A DNA stretch of 7,564 nucleotides, taken from the NCBI GenBank assembly GCA_012516015.1, contig JAAYXG010000080.1, positions 1 through 7,564 on the forward strand, in the 5' to 3' direction. The position numbers and the translations under genes are program-made. Shown in pieces: positions 1-7,564 of this stretch (within the stretch, counting starts at the first letter, position 1; every line of letters begins with the position of its first letter). The stretch comes from Lysobacteraceae bacterium. Its GTDB lineage: Bacteria; Pseudomonadota; Gammaproteobacteria; Steroidobacterales; Steroidobacteraceae. A model generated the notes under the pieces. That model was not told the DNA's origin, did no database searches, and saw nothing but the letters and a program-made list of their open reading frames with translations.

Positions 1-56
1 GCCCAGAGCCCAGAGCCCAGAGCCCACGATCCACAGTTCACAGCCTACAGCCAGAG
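1..56. repeat. Degenerate heptamer tandem array before bioA
   Basis: Eight consecutive 7-base units can be read in one phase. The first three are identical (GCCCAGA); the next five are GCCCACG, ATCCACA, GTTCACA, GCCTACA and GCCAGAG. The array ends 2 bases before the bioA ATG, so the leader and any ribosome-binding site of bioA (the AGAGAA just before the ATG) lie inside it. It may continue upstream, because the window begins inside an exact unit. No promoter can be seen in this stretch. The function is unknown; it may be a neutral intergenic repeat. Confidence 0.75.
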
Positions 57-58
57 AA

Positions 59-1366
59 ATGCCCAACACCTCGAATAATTCCTCTCTCTCCTGGTCCGAG
101 CGCGATGCCGCTGTCGTTTGGCACGGCTTCACGCAGATGTCGTGCTATACGCAGAACGCTCCGGTCATCGTCGAGCGTGCAGAGGGCCGCGAGCTCATCG
201 ATGTCGAAGGAAGACGCTACCTGGATGCGATCTCATCGCTGTGGCTCACGACGCTCGGTCACCGCGTACCGGAACTGGACGCCGCGATTCGCGAGCAACT
301 CGATCGCATCGCGCATTCGACGCTGCTCGGCAACGGCAACCGAATCGTCATCGAGCTCGCGGAGGCGCTTGCGAAGGTCGTCCCTGTCGACGGTGCACAT
401 TTCCTCTTCGCATCGGACGGCGCATCGGCCGTCGAGCAAGCGCTCAAGATCGCGTTTCAGTATTGGACGAATCAGGGCGTACGCGGCCGTCATGCCTACC
501 TTGCCTTCGGAGATGCCTATCACGGCGATACCGTCGGCGGGTTGTCGCTCGGCGGCGGCGGGTTCGGAACCGACATATTCGATCCGTTGCGCTTCAACGT
601 GCTTCGTGCCCCTTCGTTCAGCGACGCAGATGCACTCGAGACCGCCGCCAAGATGGTCGAGCAACAGGCGGACGTGCTCGCGGCAGTCGTCGTCGAGCCG
701 CTGGTGCAGGGCGCCGCGGGGATGCTCATCGCCGATCCTTCGCGATTTCCCAAGCTGCAGGAGGCGTGTCGCAAGACAGGCGTGCTCTTGATCTGCGATG
801 AGGTCGCGACGGGTTTCGGGCGCACCGGCACGCTGTTCGCTTCCGAGCAATGTTCGCTGCGGCCCGATCTGCTTTGCTTGGGTAAAGGCATCACGGGCGG
901 TTACTTGCCCATGTCGGCAACGGTGGCGAGCGACCGCGTCTACCGGGCGTTTCTCGGGCCGGACTTGAGCGAGAAGACGTTCTATCACGGCCATTCCTAC
1001 GGCGGTAATGCGCTCGCCGCCGCGGTGGCGCTGCGCCATCTCGAGCTGTTCCAGCGCTGGAACGTGCTCGACAACGTTCGCGCACGCGCGACGCAATTGC
1101 GCACGGCGCTCGACGAGCGCGTGCGCACGAAGGGCGGCGTACGCGAGATTCGGCAGTACGGTCTCATGGCGGCAATCGAGCTCGAGAACGCATCGACCGA
1201 GTTGCGTTTGGCGCGGCGCACCTGCGCTGCGATGGTCAGCCGGGGTGTGTTGGCGCGCTCACTCGGCAGCAACATCATTCTCGTCCCGCCGTTGACGATT
1301 ACCGCCGAGGAGATCGAGCGCATCGTGACGACGCTGCGCGCGGCTCTCGACGAGGTGTTGGTGTGA
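59..1366 (+). CDS. bioA: Adenosylmethionine-8-amino-7-oxononanoate aminotransferase (DAPA synthase)
   Basis: This cytoplasmic PLP enzyme transfers an amino group to 8-amino-7-oxononanoate (KAPA) to form 7,8-diaminononanoate in biotin synthesis. The 435-residue protein is full length for class III aminotransferases of this kind. Visible motifs are the N-terminal WHGFTQM (21-27), DAYHGDT (152-158), the cofactor aspartate D247 in DEVATGFGRTG, the PLP lysine K276 in LGKGITGG, HGHSY (310-314) and R400 near the C terminus, equivalent to the substrate arginine of E. coli BioA. The pattern (FTQM, SSLWL, AFQYW, GKGITGGYLP) resembles Bacillus BioK, which uses lysine as amino donor, more than E. coli BioA, which uses S-adenosylmethionine, so the donor is uncertain. 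The phosphate-loop segment SDGASAVE looks one residue shorter than the common SDSGAEAxE. The ATG at 59 is chosen because the family's WHxxTxM motif begins only about 20 residues in. The stop overlaps the bioF start by 4 bp. Confidence 0.93.
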   Translation: MPNTSNNSSLSWSERDAAVVWHGFTQMSCYTQNAPVIVERAEGRELIDVEGRRYLDAISSLWLTTLGHRVPELDAAIREQLDRIAHSTLLGNGNRIVIELAEALAKVVPVDGAHFLFASDGASAVEQALKIAFQYWTNQGVRGRHAYLAFGDAYHGDTVGGLSLGGGGFGTDIFDPLRFNVLRAPSFSDADALETAAKMVEQQADVLAAVVVEPLVQGAAGMLIADPSRFPKLQEACRKTGVLLICDEVATGFGRTGTLFASEQCSLRPDLLCLGKGITGGYLPMSATVASDRVYRAFLGPDLSEKTFYHGHSYGGNALAAAVALRHLELFQRWNVLDNVRARATQLRTALDERVRTKGGVREIRQYGLMAAIELENASTELRLARRTCAAMVSRGVLARSLGSNIILVPPLTITAEEIERIVTTLRAALDEVLV

Positions 1367-2487
1367 GCATTTGGGACGATTGGCTGCGCCGCGAGCTGGA
1401 CGGAATCCGGCACGCCAATCGTTGGCGGAGCACGGTCGCGTTCGACGGCGACGGCCCTCGAGGTCAGGTGGGCGAACGCGAAGTCGTGAGCTTCGCGTCG
1501 AACGACTATCTCGGGCTCGCCTCGCATGCGTGCGTGCGCCGCGCAGCCCGCGAGGCGTTGGAGCGCTGGGGTGCAGGCGCGAGTGCCTCGCGCCTCGTGA
1601 CGGGCACGCGCACGCTCCATCTCGAGCTCGAACGCGCGATTGCGGACTGGAAGCGCACGGAAGCCGCACTCGTATTTCCGACCGGATACGCGGCGAACCT
1701 CGGGGTCCTCCAAGTCCTCGGCGATGCCGATGTCACGATTTTCAGCGACGAGCTCAACCATGCGTCGATCATCGACGGATGCCGGCTCGCGAAAGCGCGC
1801 AAGAGCATCTTTCGACACAACGACGTCGAGCATCTGCGCGAGCTCATGCACACCGCTTCAGGTAGGAAGATCGTCGTCACGGAAGCGGTCTTCTCGATGG
1901 ACGGCGATGCAGCTCCGTTGGAGGCACTGCTCGCGTTGTGTATCGAGGAAGATGCGTTGCTCGTCGTCGATGAGGCGCACGCCGTGCTGAGCGCGATGCC
2001 GACGAGCGATTATCCGGGCTATGTCCGCATCGGTACGCTGTCGAAGACGCTCGGCGCGCTCGGCGGGTGGGCCGCAGCATCGCGCGCGATCATCGATTTG
2101 CTCGTCAACCGCGCGCGAACATTTATCTTCACGACGGCGCTCACGCCGCCCGACGCGGCAGCGGCGCGCGCTGCGTTGGCCGTGTATCTGAGCGCGGAGG
2201 GCGATCGGCTCCGCGCGATCCTGCGCGAGCACGTGGAGACGATCCGACCGGGACACGGCTCGCCCATCGTGCCGGTCGTCATGGGCTCGGAAGCCGCGGC
2301 GATCGGAGCGGCCGCGCGACTGTTCGAGCGCGGCTTTTACGTGCCGGCCATTCGCCCGCCGACCGTGCCGGTCGGTACGTCGCGGCTGCGCGTCGCGCTT
2401 TCAGCCGCGCACACGCCTGCGATGATCGAAGGTCTGCGCGACGCGTTGCGCGAGCTCCACTCGCAGCCTAGGGACGAGAAGCGATGA
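1363..2487 (+). CDS. bioF: 8-amino-7-oxononanoate synthase (KAPA synthase)
   Basis: BioF condenses a pimeloyl thioester with L-alanine, with loss of CO2, to give KAPA, the substrate of the BioA encoded just upstream. The 374-residue protein has alpha-oxoamine synthase features: SFASNDYLGLAS (43-54), GASASRLVTGT (72-82), H133 in ELNHASIIDG, SMDGDAAPLEAL (178-189), D203 and H206 in VVDEAHAV, the PLP lysine K228 in GTLSKTLGALGG, and IRPPTVPVGTSRLR (330-343) near the C terminus. The spacing from D203 to K228 is 25 residues, against 32 in E. coli BioF (D204 to K236); the usual glycine-rich segment after DEAH is replaced by a short stretch with almost no glycine. The start is GTG at 1363, overlapping the bioA stop as GTGA. 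A good ribosome-binding site, GAGGTG at 1352-1357, lies 5 bases before it, inside bioA. All catalytic residues are present, so an active enzyme is expected. A related oxoamine synthase such as 2-amino-3-ketobutyrate ligase is unlikely given the bioA and bioD neighbours. Confidence 0.93.
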   Translation: MSIWDDWLRRELDGIRHANRWRSTVAFDGDGPRGQVGEREVVSFASNDYLGLASHACVRRAAREALERWGAGASASRLVTGTRTLHLELERAIADWKRTEAALVFPTGYAANLGVLQVLGDADVTIFSDELNHASIIDGCRLAKARKSIFRHNDVEHLRELMHTASGRKIVVTEAVFSMDGDAAPLEALLALCIEEDALLVVDEAHAVLSAMPTSDYPGYVRIGTLSKTLGALGGWAAASRAIIDLLVNRARTFIFTTALTPPDAAAARAALAVYLSAEGDRLRAILREHVETIRPGHGSPIVPVVMGSEAAAIGAAARLFERGFYVPAIRPPTVPVGTSRLRVALSAAHTPAMIEGLRDALRELHSQPRDEKR

Positions 2488-3110
2488 CGCTCGCACGCCC
2501 GATGCGCATCGTCGTTGCAGGTACCGGCACGGAAGTCGGCAAGACCTGGACGGCAGTCAAGTCGATCGAGCGTGCGCGAGCGCAGGGAATGCGCGTCGCC
2601 GCGCGCAAGCCCGCGCAATCTTATTCGAGCGAAGATCGCGTCACGGACGCCGATCTGTTGGCGGCAGCGACAGGCGAGACGGCGCACGAAGTGTGTCCCG
2701 CGCATCGATGGTATCCCGTGCCGATGGCACCGCCGATGGCAGCCGACGCACTGGGCCGCGCACGGATCGAGCTGAGCGAGCTGCTCGAGGAAACGCGTTG
2801 GTGCGAGGCTGCGGATGTCACGCTCATCGAGACCGCGGGCGGGCTGTGCTCGCCGATCGCACATGACGGCGACAATCTCAAGCTCATCGAGCGAATCGCT
2901 CCGACGAAGGTCGTGCTCGTCGCGGACGCCGGGCTCGGCACGCTCAATGCGGTGCGTCTTTGTCTGCGTGCGCTCGGCGCGATGCCGACAGTCGTGTTCT
3001 TGAATCGCTACGATGAGCAAAGCGAGCTGCATCGCAGGAACCGGGCGTGGCTCGCGAGCGAAGGCGTCACAACGTGCGTGGACATCGAGTCGGTCGTTGA
3101 GGCGCTCTGA
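2484..3110 (+). CDS. bioD: ATP-dependent dethiobiotin synthetase
   Basis: BioD uses ATP and CO2 to close the ureido ring of 7,8-diaminononanoate, giving dethiobiotin in the cytoplasm. The 208-residue protein is near the usual 220-230. It has the P-loop GTGTEVGKT (13-21), the RKPAQS segment (K42) matching the family's KPVxSG lysine, DADLL (55-59), PMAPPMAAD (80-88) in the substrate-binding region, E116 in ETAGG matching the Mg/ATP glutamate, and a base-recognition-like stretch FLNRYDE (172-178). The ATG overlaps the bioF stop as ATGA, with AGGGA at 2470-2474 nine bases upstream. A second in-frame ATG at 2502 would remove six residues but is less well placed. It ends the cassette; the gene on the other strand begins its stop codon only 17 bp further on. 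The combination of ARKPAQS, CPAHRWYPVPMAPPMAA and LHRRNRAWL resembles actinobacterial BioD proteins as I recall them, which needs a search. Confidence 0.92.
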   Translation: MTLARPMRIVVAGTGTEVGKTWTAVKSIERARAQGMRVAARKPAQSYSSEDRVTDADLLAAATGETAHEVCPAHRWYPVPMAPPMAADALGRARIELSELLEETRWCEAADVTLIETAGGLCSPIAHDGDNLKLIERIAPTKVVLVADAGLGTLNAVRLCLRALGAMPTVVFLNRYDEQSELHRRNRAWLASEGVTTCVDIESVVEAL

Positions 3111-3127
3111 CGACGCGGCGGACTGCG

Positions 3128-3970
3128 TCACTCCTCGCTCAAGAATAGAGTCGGATCGACCATCGTCCCGTTCAACGACACGCCCCAGTGCAGGTGGGGA
3201 CCGGTGACGCGTCCCGTCGCACCGACGGTGCCGAGCACATCGCCCGCGTTCACACGATCGCCGCGCTTCACGTCGATTCGATCCAAGTGACAGTACATCG
3301 TGACGAGTCCCGCGCCGTGGTCGACAAACACCGTATTGCCGTTGAAGAAGAAGTCGCCGACCTCGACGACCTCGCCGGCGGCAGGCGCGCTGATCGGTGT
3401 GCCCGTCGGCGCCGCGATGTCCATGCCTGAATGCGGTCTGCGCGGCTGTCCGTTGAAGAAACGGCGCGAACCGTAGGAGTCCGACTTCGGACCGGGCACG
3501 GGCGGCGCTAGCGCGAACGTCGGCAGAATCGTTTCCGTGAATCGCTGGAGCGCGGCTCTCGAGCGGCGTTGCTCGGCCGCGATCCGCTTCAGATCGTCAG
3601 GGTTCGGCGTGACTTGACGCTGATTCTTGATCGTGAGGTGCTGCGTTCGATACTGCTTGTCGCTCACGCGGAAAGGCACCTCGACCGCGCCTTCGCCGGT
3701 ATCGACGATCACCTGGTGCTCGCCGGCAGGCGTATCGAGCGAGATGCCCACGATCGCCACCCATTTGTCCTCTTGCTGAACGACCGCGACACGCGAGCCG
3801 TTGAATGTGACCACCGGCGCGGTCGATTCGGCTGCGGGCAGCGTTACAAGGGCGATGCCGCCCGGAACTCGACTCTCGCGCGGTAGCGCGGTCGCGGAAG
3901 CGTACGCCGCGAACGAGCACGAAAGACAGAAGAACAAGGCAGCGCGGGCGATCGTCCGATGCATTGGCAT
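3128..3970 (-). CDS. Secreted M23 (LytM-type) zinc metallopeptidase
   Basis: This is a probable periplasmic peptidoglycan endopeptidase. From the ATG at 3970 the protein has 280 residues. An N-terminal signal peptide has a charged start (MPMHRTIARA), a hydrophobic core and AYA/ASA cleavage options near residue 25. A beta-rich region (about 35-115) fits the N-terminal domain often found in such M23 proteins. The C-terminal peptidase domain carries the zinc ligands H180 and D184 in HSGMD and H261 in HLHWG, with H228 in MYCHLD and H259 as catalytic histidines, so it should be active rather than a degenerate regulator such as EnvC or NlpD. An in-frame GTG at 3988 overlaps the xseA stop as GTGA and would add six residues before the signal peptide. 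I prefer the ATG because it gives a more typical signal sequence, although the GTG overlap is a real alternative. It lies directly downstream of xseA and is probably co-transcribed with it. The target bond and cellular role cannot be read from the sequence. Confidence 0.88.
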   Translation of the reverse strand: MPMHRTIARAALFFCLSCSFAAYASATALPRESRVPGGIALVTLPAAESTAPVVTFNGSRVAVVQQEDKWVAIVGISLDTPAGEHQVIVDTGEGAVEVPFRVSDKQYRTQHLTIKNQRQVTPNPDDLKRIAAEQRRSRAALQRFTETILPTFALAPPVPGPKSDSYGSRRFFNGQPRRPHSGMDIAAPTGTPISAPAAGEVVEVGDFFFNGNTVFVDHGAGLVTMYCHLDRIDVKRGDRVNAGDVLGTVGATGRVTGPHLHWGVSLNGTMVDPTLFLSEE

Positions 3971-3984
3971 TGAATCTCGATACC

Positions 3985-5427
3985 TCACTTGTGCGGGTCG
4001 GGATCGTTGTCGTCGTCGAGCAACGTCAATTGTCTATTCTCGCCGGTCGTCACGAACTCGACGCGGGCTTGGATCTCACCTTTGGCGAGACGCGCGCGAA
4101 TGCGCTGACCTGCCGCGACCGATGTGCTCGCAGTCACTACGTGGCCTTTGTCGTCGGTGACGATCGCATAGCCACGGTCGAGGGTCGCAAGCGGGCTGAA
4201 TGCATCCAGCATGCCCGCGGCGAAGCCGAGACGACGTTTGAGTTCCTGCAAGCGAGACGCGATCGCCGCCTCCAGCGCGGTGCGCGCGAGGGCAAGGCGC
4301 CCGGAGGCGGCGGTGACGCGCAAAGCCGGGGAATGCTGGCGTAGCTGCGCACCAAGGTGCAGCACGACACTGCGGCGCGCCGCGAGCAGATGGCGTACGG
4401 ACTGCAGCAGCCTGCGTTCGAGCTCGTCGGTGCGCTGTGCATGCTGACGCAGCTCGGCGCGCGGATCACGCTGTGCCAGTCGTCGTTGCAGCCAGGAGAA
4501 TCGCTGCGTCCGCTCGTTGAGCAAGCGTCGCAACGCGCCCGAAAGCCGCCGGCCCATCAGCTTGAGCGCGCGCGACCACTCCGCACAATCGGGTGCGACG
4601 AGCTCGGCAGCGCCGGACGGTGTCGGTGCGCGCACGTCCGCCACGAAATCGGCAATCGTGAAATCGACTTCATGGCCGACGCCGCTCACGAGCGGAATCG
4701 TGCACGCGTGGATCGCGCGCGCGACGACTTCCTCGTTGAACGCCCATAGATCCTCGAGCGAGCCGCCGCCGCGCGCCAGAATCAGCACGTCGCAGTCCGC
4801 GCGGGCACACGCGAGACGTATGGCGGAGGCGATCTGTGGGGCGGCTGCGGCGCCTTGCACCTGGACCGGATAGATGAGGATCGGAATGGTGCAGAAGCGG
4901 CGCTTCAGCACGTGGAGGATGTCGCGGACGGCGGCGCCCGTCGGCGAAGTGATGACACCGATGCGGCGCGGAAACCTGGGCAGCGCGCGCTTGTGCTCGG
5001 TGTTGAACAATCCTTCCGCGGCAAGCTTCGCCTTCAAGACCTCGAACTTGCGGCGCAGAGCCCCTTCGCCGGCTTCCTCGATGTAATCCAGGATGAACTG
5101 ATAGTCGCCCCGAGGCTCGTACAGGCTCACGCGACCGCGTGCCTGGACGTGCATCCCGTCTTTGGGCGTGAAGCGCGCCAGCAGGTTTCGCTGCCGGAAC
5201 ATGGCGCAGCGAATTTGCGCGGCCTCATCCTTCAGCGAGAAGTACCAGTGGCCGGAGGAGGGGCGCGACAAGTTCGACAATTCGCCTTCGATCCAGAGCG
5301 ACGGCAAGCCGCGCTCGAGCAGCATCCGAGCCTCGCGATTGAGCCTCGAGGGGGTGTATACATCCCTGGCCGGCGCTTCGGGCGCGGCTTGGGAGGAGGC
5401 CAGCGACGGGGAAAATAGATCGGTCAT
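3985..5427 (-). CDS. xseA: Exodeoxyribonuclease VII large subunit
   Basis: XseA is the catalytic subunit of exonuclease VII, which degrades single-stranded DNA from both ends to acid-insoluble oligonucleotides and works in repair with several copies of the small XseB subunit. XseB is not encoded in this window. The 480-residue protein shows an N-terminal OB-fold (about 24-120; WIEGELSN, SGHWYFSLKD), then the catalytic domain with RIGVITSPTGAAVRDIL (D169), ARGGGSLEDLWAFN (R219) and SGVGHEVDFTIAD (H252, D255). These four match E. coli D155, R205, H238 and D241 with a constant offset of 14. A long charged, probably coiled-coil region (about 285-400) follows, then the C-terminal SPLATLDRGYAIV signature (411-423). 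The start ATG at 5427 has no clear Shine-Dalgarno sequence; the octamer repeat array begins 10 bases upstream of it. The divergent position relative to guaB matches E. coli gene order. Confidence 0.95.
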   Translation of the reverse strand: MTDLFSPSLASSQAAPEAPARDVYTPSRLNREARMLLERGLPSLWIEGELSNLSRPSSGHWYFSLKDEAAQIRCAMFRQRNLLARFTPKDGMHVQARGRVSLYEPRGDYQFILDYIEEAGEGALRRKFEVLKAKLAAEGLFNTEHKRALPRFPRRIGVITSPTGAAVRDILHVLKRRFCTIPILIYPVQVQGAAAAPQIASAIRLACARADCDVLILARGGGSLEDLWAFNEEVVARAIHACTIPLVSGVGHEVDFTIADFVADVRAPTPSGAAELVAPDCAEWSRALKLMGRRLSGALRRLLNERTQRFSWLQRRLAQRDPRAELRQHAQRTDELERRLLQSVRHLLAARRSVVLHLGAQLRQHSPALRVTAASGRLALARTALEAAIASRLQELKRRLGFAAGMLDAFSPLATLDRGYAIVTDDKGHVVTASTSVAAGQRIRARLAKGEIQARVEFVTTGENRQLTLLDDDNDPDPHK

Positions 5428-5437
5428 TCGCTAAGGG

Positions 5438-5477
5438 CGTGCGGACGAGTGGACGTGTGGGCGTGCGGACGTAAGAG
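5438..5477. repeat. Octamer tandem array, left arm, in the xseA/guaB gap
   Basis: Five 8-base units can be read in phase: CGTGCGGA, CGAGTGGA, CGTGTGGG, CGTGCGGA and CGTAAGAG. The first and fourth are identical. The array begins 10 bases from the xseA start codon, so it covers the xseA leader. An 11-base part (5455-5465) recurs as a perfect inverted copy at 5534-5544. No transposase or known element is associated with it. Confidence 0.65.
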
Positions 5478-5528
5478 TGCATCCCGGCTGACGTGACGTC
5501 CATATGGGGCGCGCGAGGCTGGATCTGA

Positions 5529-7109
<1,581 letters not shown>

Positions 7110-7113
7110 CCAC

Positions 7114-7195
7114 ACGGTTGACAGTTGACGGTTGACGGTCTGAACAGGAGTCGTCGTCCCCTCTTGCTGTCAACCGTCAACTGTCAACCGTCAAC
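7114..7195. repeat. Heptamer-built perfect inverted repeat between guaB and guaA
   Basis: The left arm (7114-7136) and right arm (7169-7191) are perfect reverse complements over 23 bases with a 32-base loop. Each arm is itself a period-7 tandem array: ACGGTTG, ACAGTTG, ACGGTTG and ACGGTCT on the left, and TGTCAAC, CGTCAAC, TGTCAAC and CGTCAAC on the right. The right arm is therefore an exact 14-base unit repeated twice (7168-7181 and 7182-7195). In RNA it could form a long hairpin from 4 bases after the guaB stop to about 10 bases before the guaA ribosome-binding site. No T-run follows on either strand, so it is not a standard intrinsic terminator. It may affect the guaB to guaA ratio or message stability, or be a neutral repeat element. 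Confidence 0.85.
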
Positions 7196-7200
7196 CAACC

Positions 7201-7206
7201 GAGAGG
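7201..7206 (+). promoter_or_regulatory. Ribosome-binding site deciding the guaA TTG start
   Basis: GAGAGG lies 7 bases upstream of the TTG at 7214. No in-frame ATG or GTG occurs between the upstream in-frame stop (TGA at 7133) and the conserved N-terminal HRILILDFG motif, so this site supports TTG as the real start. Confidence 0.65.
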
Positions 7207-7213
7207 TTTCTGC

Positions 7214-7564
7214 TTGAACGCCCAAACCGCAGCGGCATCCGCTTCGACGACGACGCTCCTGCACCCGCCCGACATCCACGCCCACCGCATTCTCATTCTG
7301 GATTTCGGCGCGCAGTACACGCAGCTCATCGCTCGACGCGTCCGCGAAAGCGGCGTCTATTGCGAAATCCATCCTTGGGACATGAGCGATGAGGACGTGC
7401 GGGCATTTGGCGCGCGGGGAATCATTCTCTCGGGCGGACCGGAATCCGTGATCGACGAGACGCCGCCTCGTGCACCTGCTGCGGTGTTCGAGCTCGGCGT
7501 TCCCGTGCTCGGTATTTGCTACGGGATGCACACGATGGCGCAGCAGCTCGGCGGGCGCGTGACC
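7214..7564 (+). CDS. guaA: GMP synthase (glutamine-hydrolysing), N-terminal part, cut by window end
   Basis: GuaA converts XMP to GMP using ATP and glutamine, following GuaB. The first 117 codons are present and the reading frame runs off the window. Visible is the start of the class I glutamine amidotransferase domain: [19 protein letters not shown] (24-42), [11 protein letters not shown] (69-79) and the nucleophile C102 in [16 protein letters not shown]. The ATP-pyrophosphatase and dimerisation domains lie beyond the edge. The start is TTG with GAGAGG 7 bases upstream. It gives an N-terminal tail about 16 residues longer than in E. coli, rich in Ala, Ser and Thr. The first in-frame ATG is inside the conserved domain and is too late. 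Confidence 0.95.
   Translation, partial: MNAQTAAASASTTTLLHPPDIHAHRILILDFGAQYTQLIARRVRESGVYCEIHPWDMSDEDVRAFGARGIILSGGPESVIDETPPRAPAAVFELGVPVLGICYGMHTMAQQLGGRVT

Noticed and set aside
1..56. CRISPR array or replication-origin iterons
   Set aside because: Units are 7 bases with no spacers, no cas or rep gene is nearby, and the units drift too quickly for iterons.
233..1096. Long antisense open frame inside bioA, and similar ones inside bioF, bioD and xseA
   Set aside because: High GC content suppresses stop codons in other frames. The translations are Arg/Ala/Ser-rich without family motifs and lie fully within well-supported genes.
3880..3970. Lipoprotein signal in the M23 protein (cysteines in FFCLSCSFAA)
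   Set aside because: Neither cysteine sits in a proper lipobox, as the -3 position is not Leu, Val or Ile, and AYA/ASA fits ordinary signal peptidase I cleavage.
7114..7195. Intrinsic terminator after guaB
   Set aside because: The stem is long and perfect but no T-run follows on either strand, and guaA lies directly downstream in the usual operon order.

Overview
The window reads as chromosomal DNA from a GC-rich proteobacterium, most likely a gammaproteobacterium of the Xanthomonadales/Steroidobacter type. The main support is xseA transcribed divergently from guaB-guaA, an order known from E. coli and its relatives, and an xseA product whose four catalytic residues sit at a constant +14 offset from the E. 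coli enzyme. The taxonomic placement is inference; no rRNA or marker tree was available.

Layout. (1) Positions 1-56 hold a degenerate period-7 tandem repeat that runs almost to the first start codon. (2) Positions 59-3110 on the plus strand hold a compact biotin cassette, bioA-bioF-bioD, whose genes overlap by 4 bp at each junction (GTGA, then ATGA). (3) Positions 3128-5427 on the minus strand hold xseA (exonuclease VII large subunit) followed by a secreted M23/LytM-type peptidase. These two converge on bioD with only 17 bp between the stop codons. (4) Positions 5428-5642 are the xseA/guaB divergent intergenic region, with an octamer repeat array and a partly inverted counterpart. (5) From 5643 on the plus strand come guaB and the 5' part of guaA (cut by the window edge), separated by 104 bp that carry a 23-bp perfect inverted repeat built of heptamers.

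How the genes work together. BioF makes 8-amino-7-oxononanoate (KAPA), BioA converts it to 7,8-diaminononanoate and BioD closes the ureido ring to give dethiobiotin. BioB, and the genes that make the pimeloyl thioester, are not in the window. GuaB and GuaA convert IMP to XMP to GMP. XseA works in DNA repair, and the M23 protein probably cuts peptidoglycan in the periplasm.

The genes themselves are recognisable families. The less ordinary points are the short-period repeat arrays, which fill every intergenic region longer than 100 bp and the visible region before bioA, and the character of the bio cassette. BioA looks like the Bacillus BioK type, BioF lacks about seven residues of the usual glycine-rich loop before the PLP lysine, and BioD resembles actinobacterial forms as I remember them. 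I did not find a convincing new multi-gene system. No stretch longer than 300 bp lacks a gene; the longest gap is 215 bp (5428-5642). I saw no tRNA, rRNA, CRISPR, insertion sequence or convincing intrinsic terminator.
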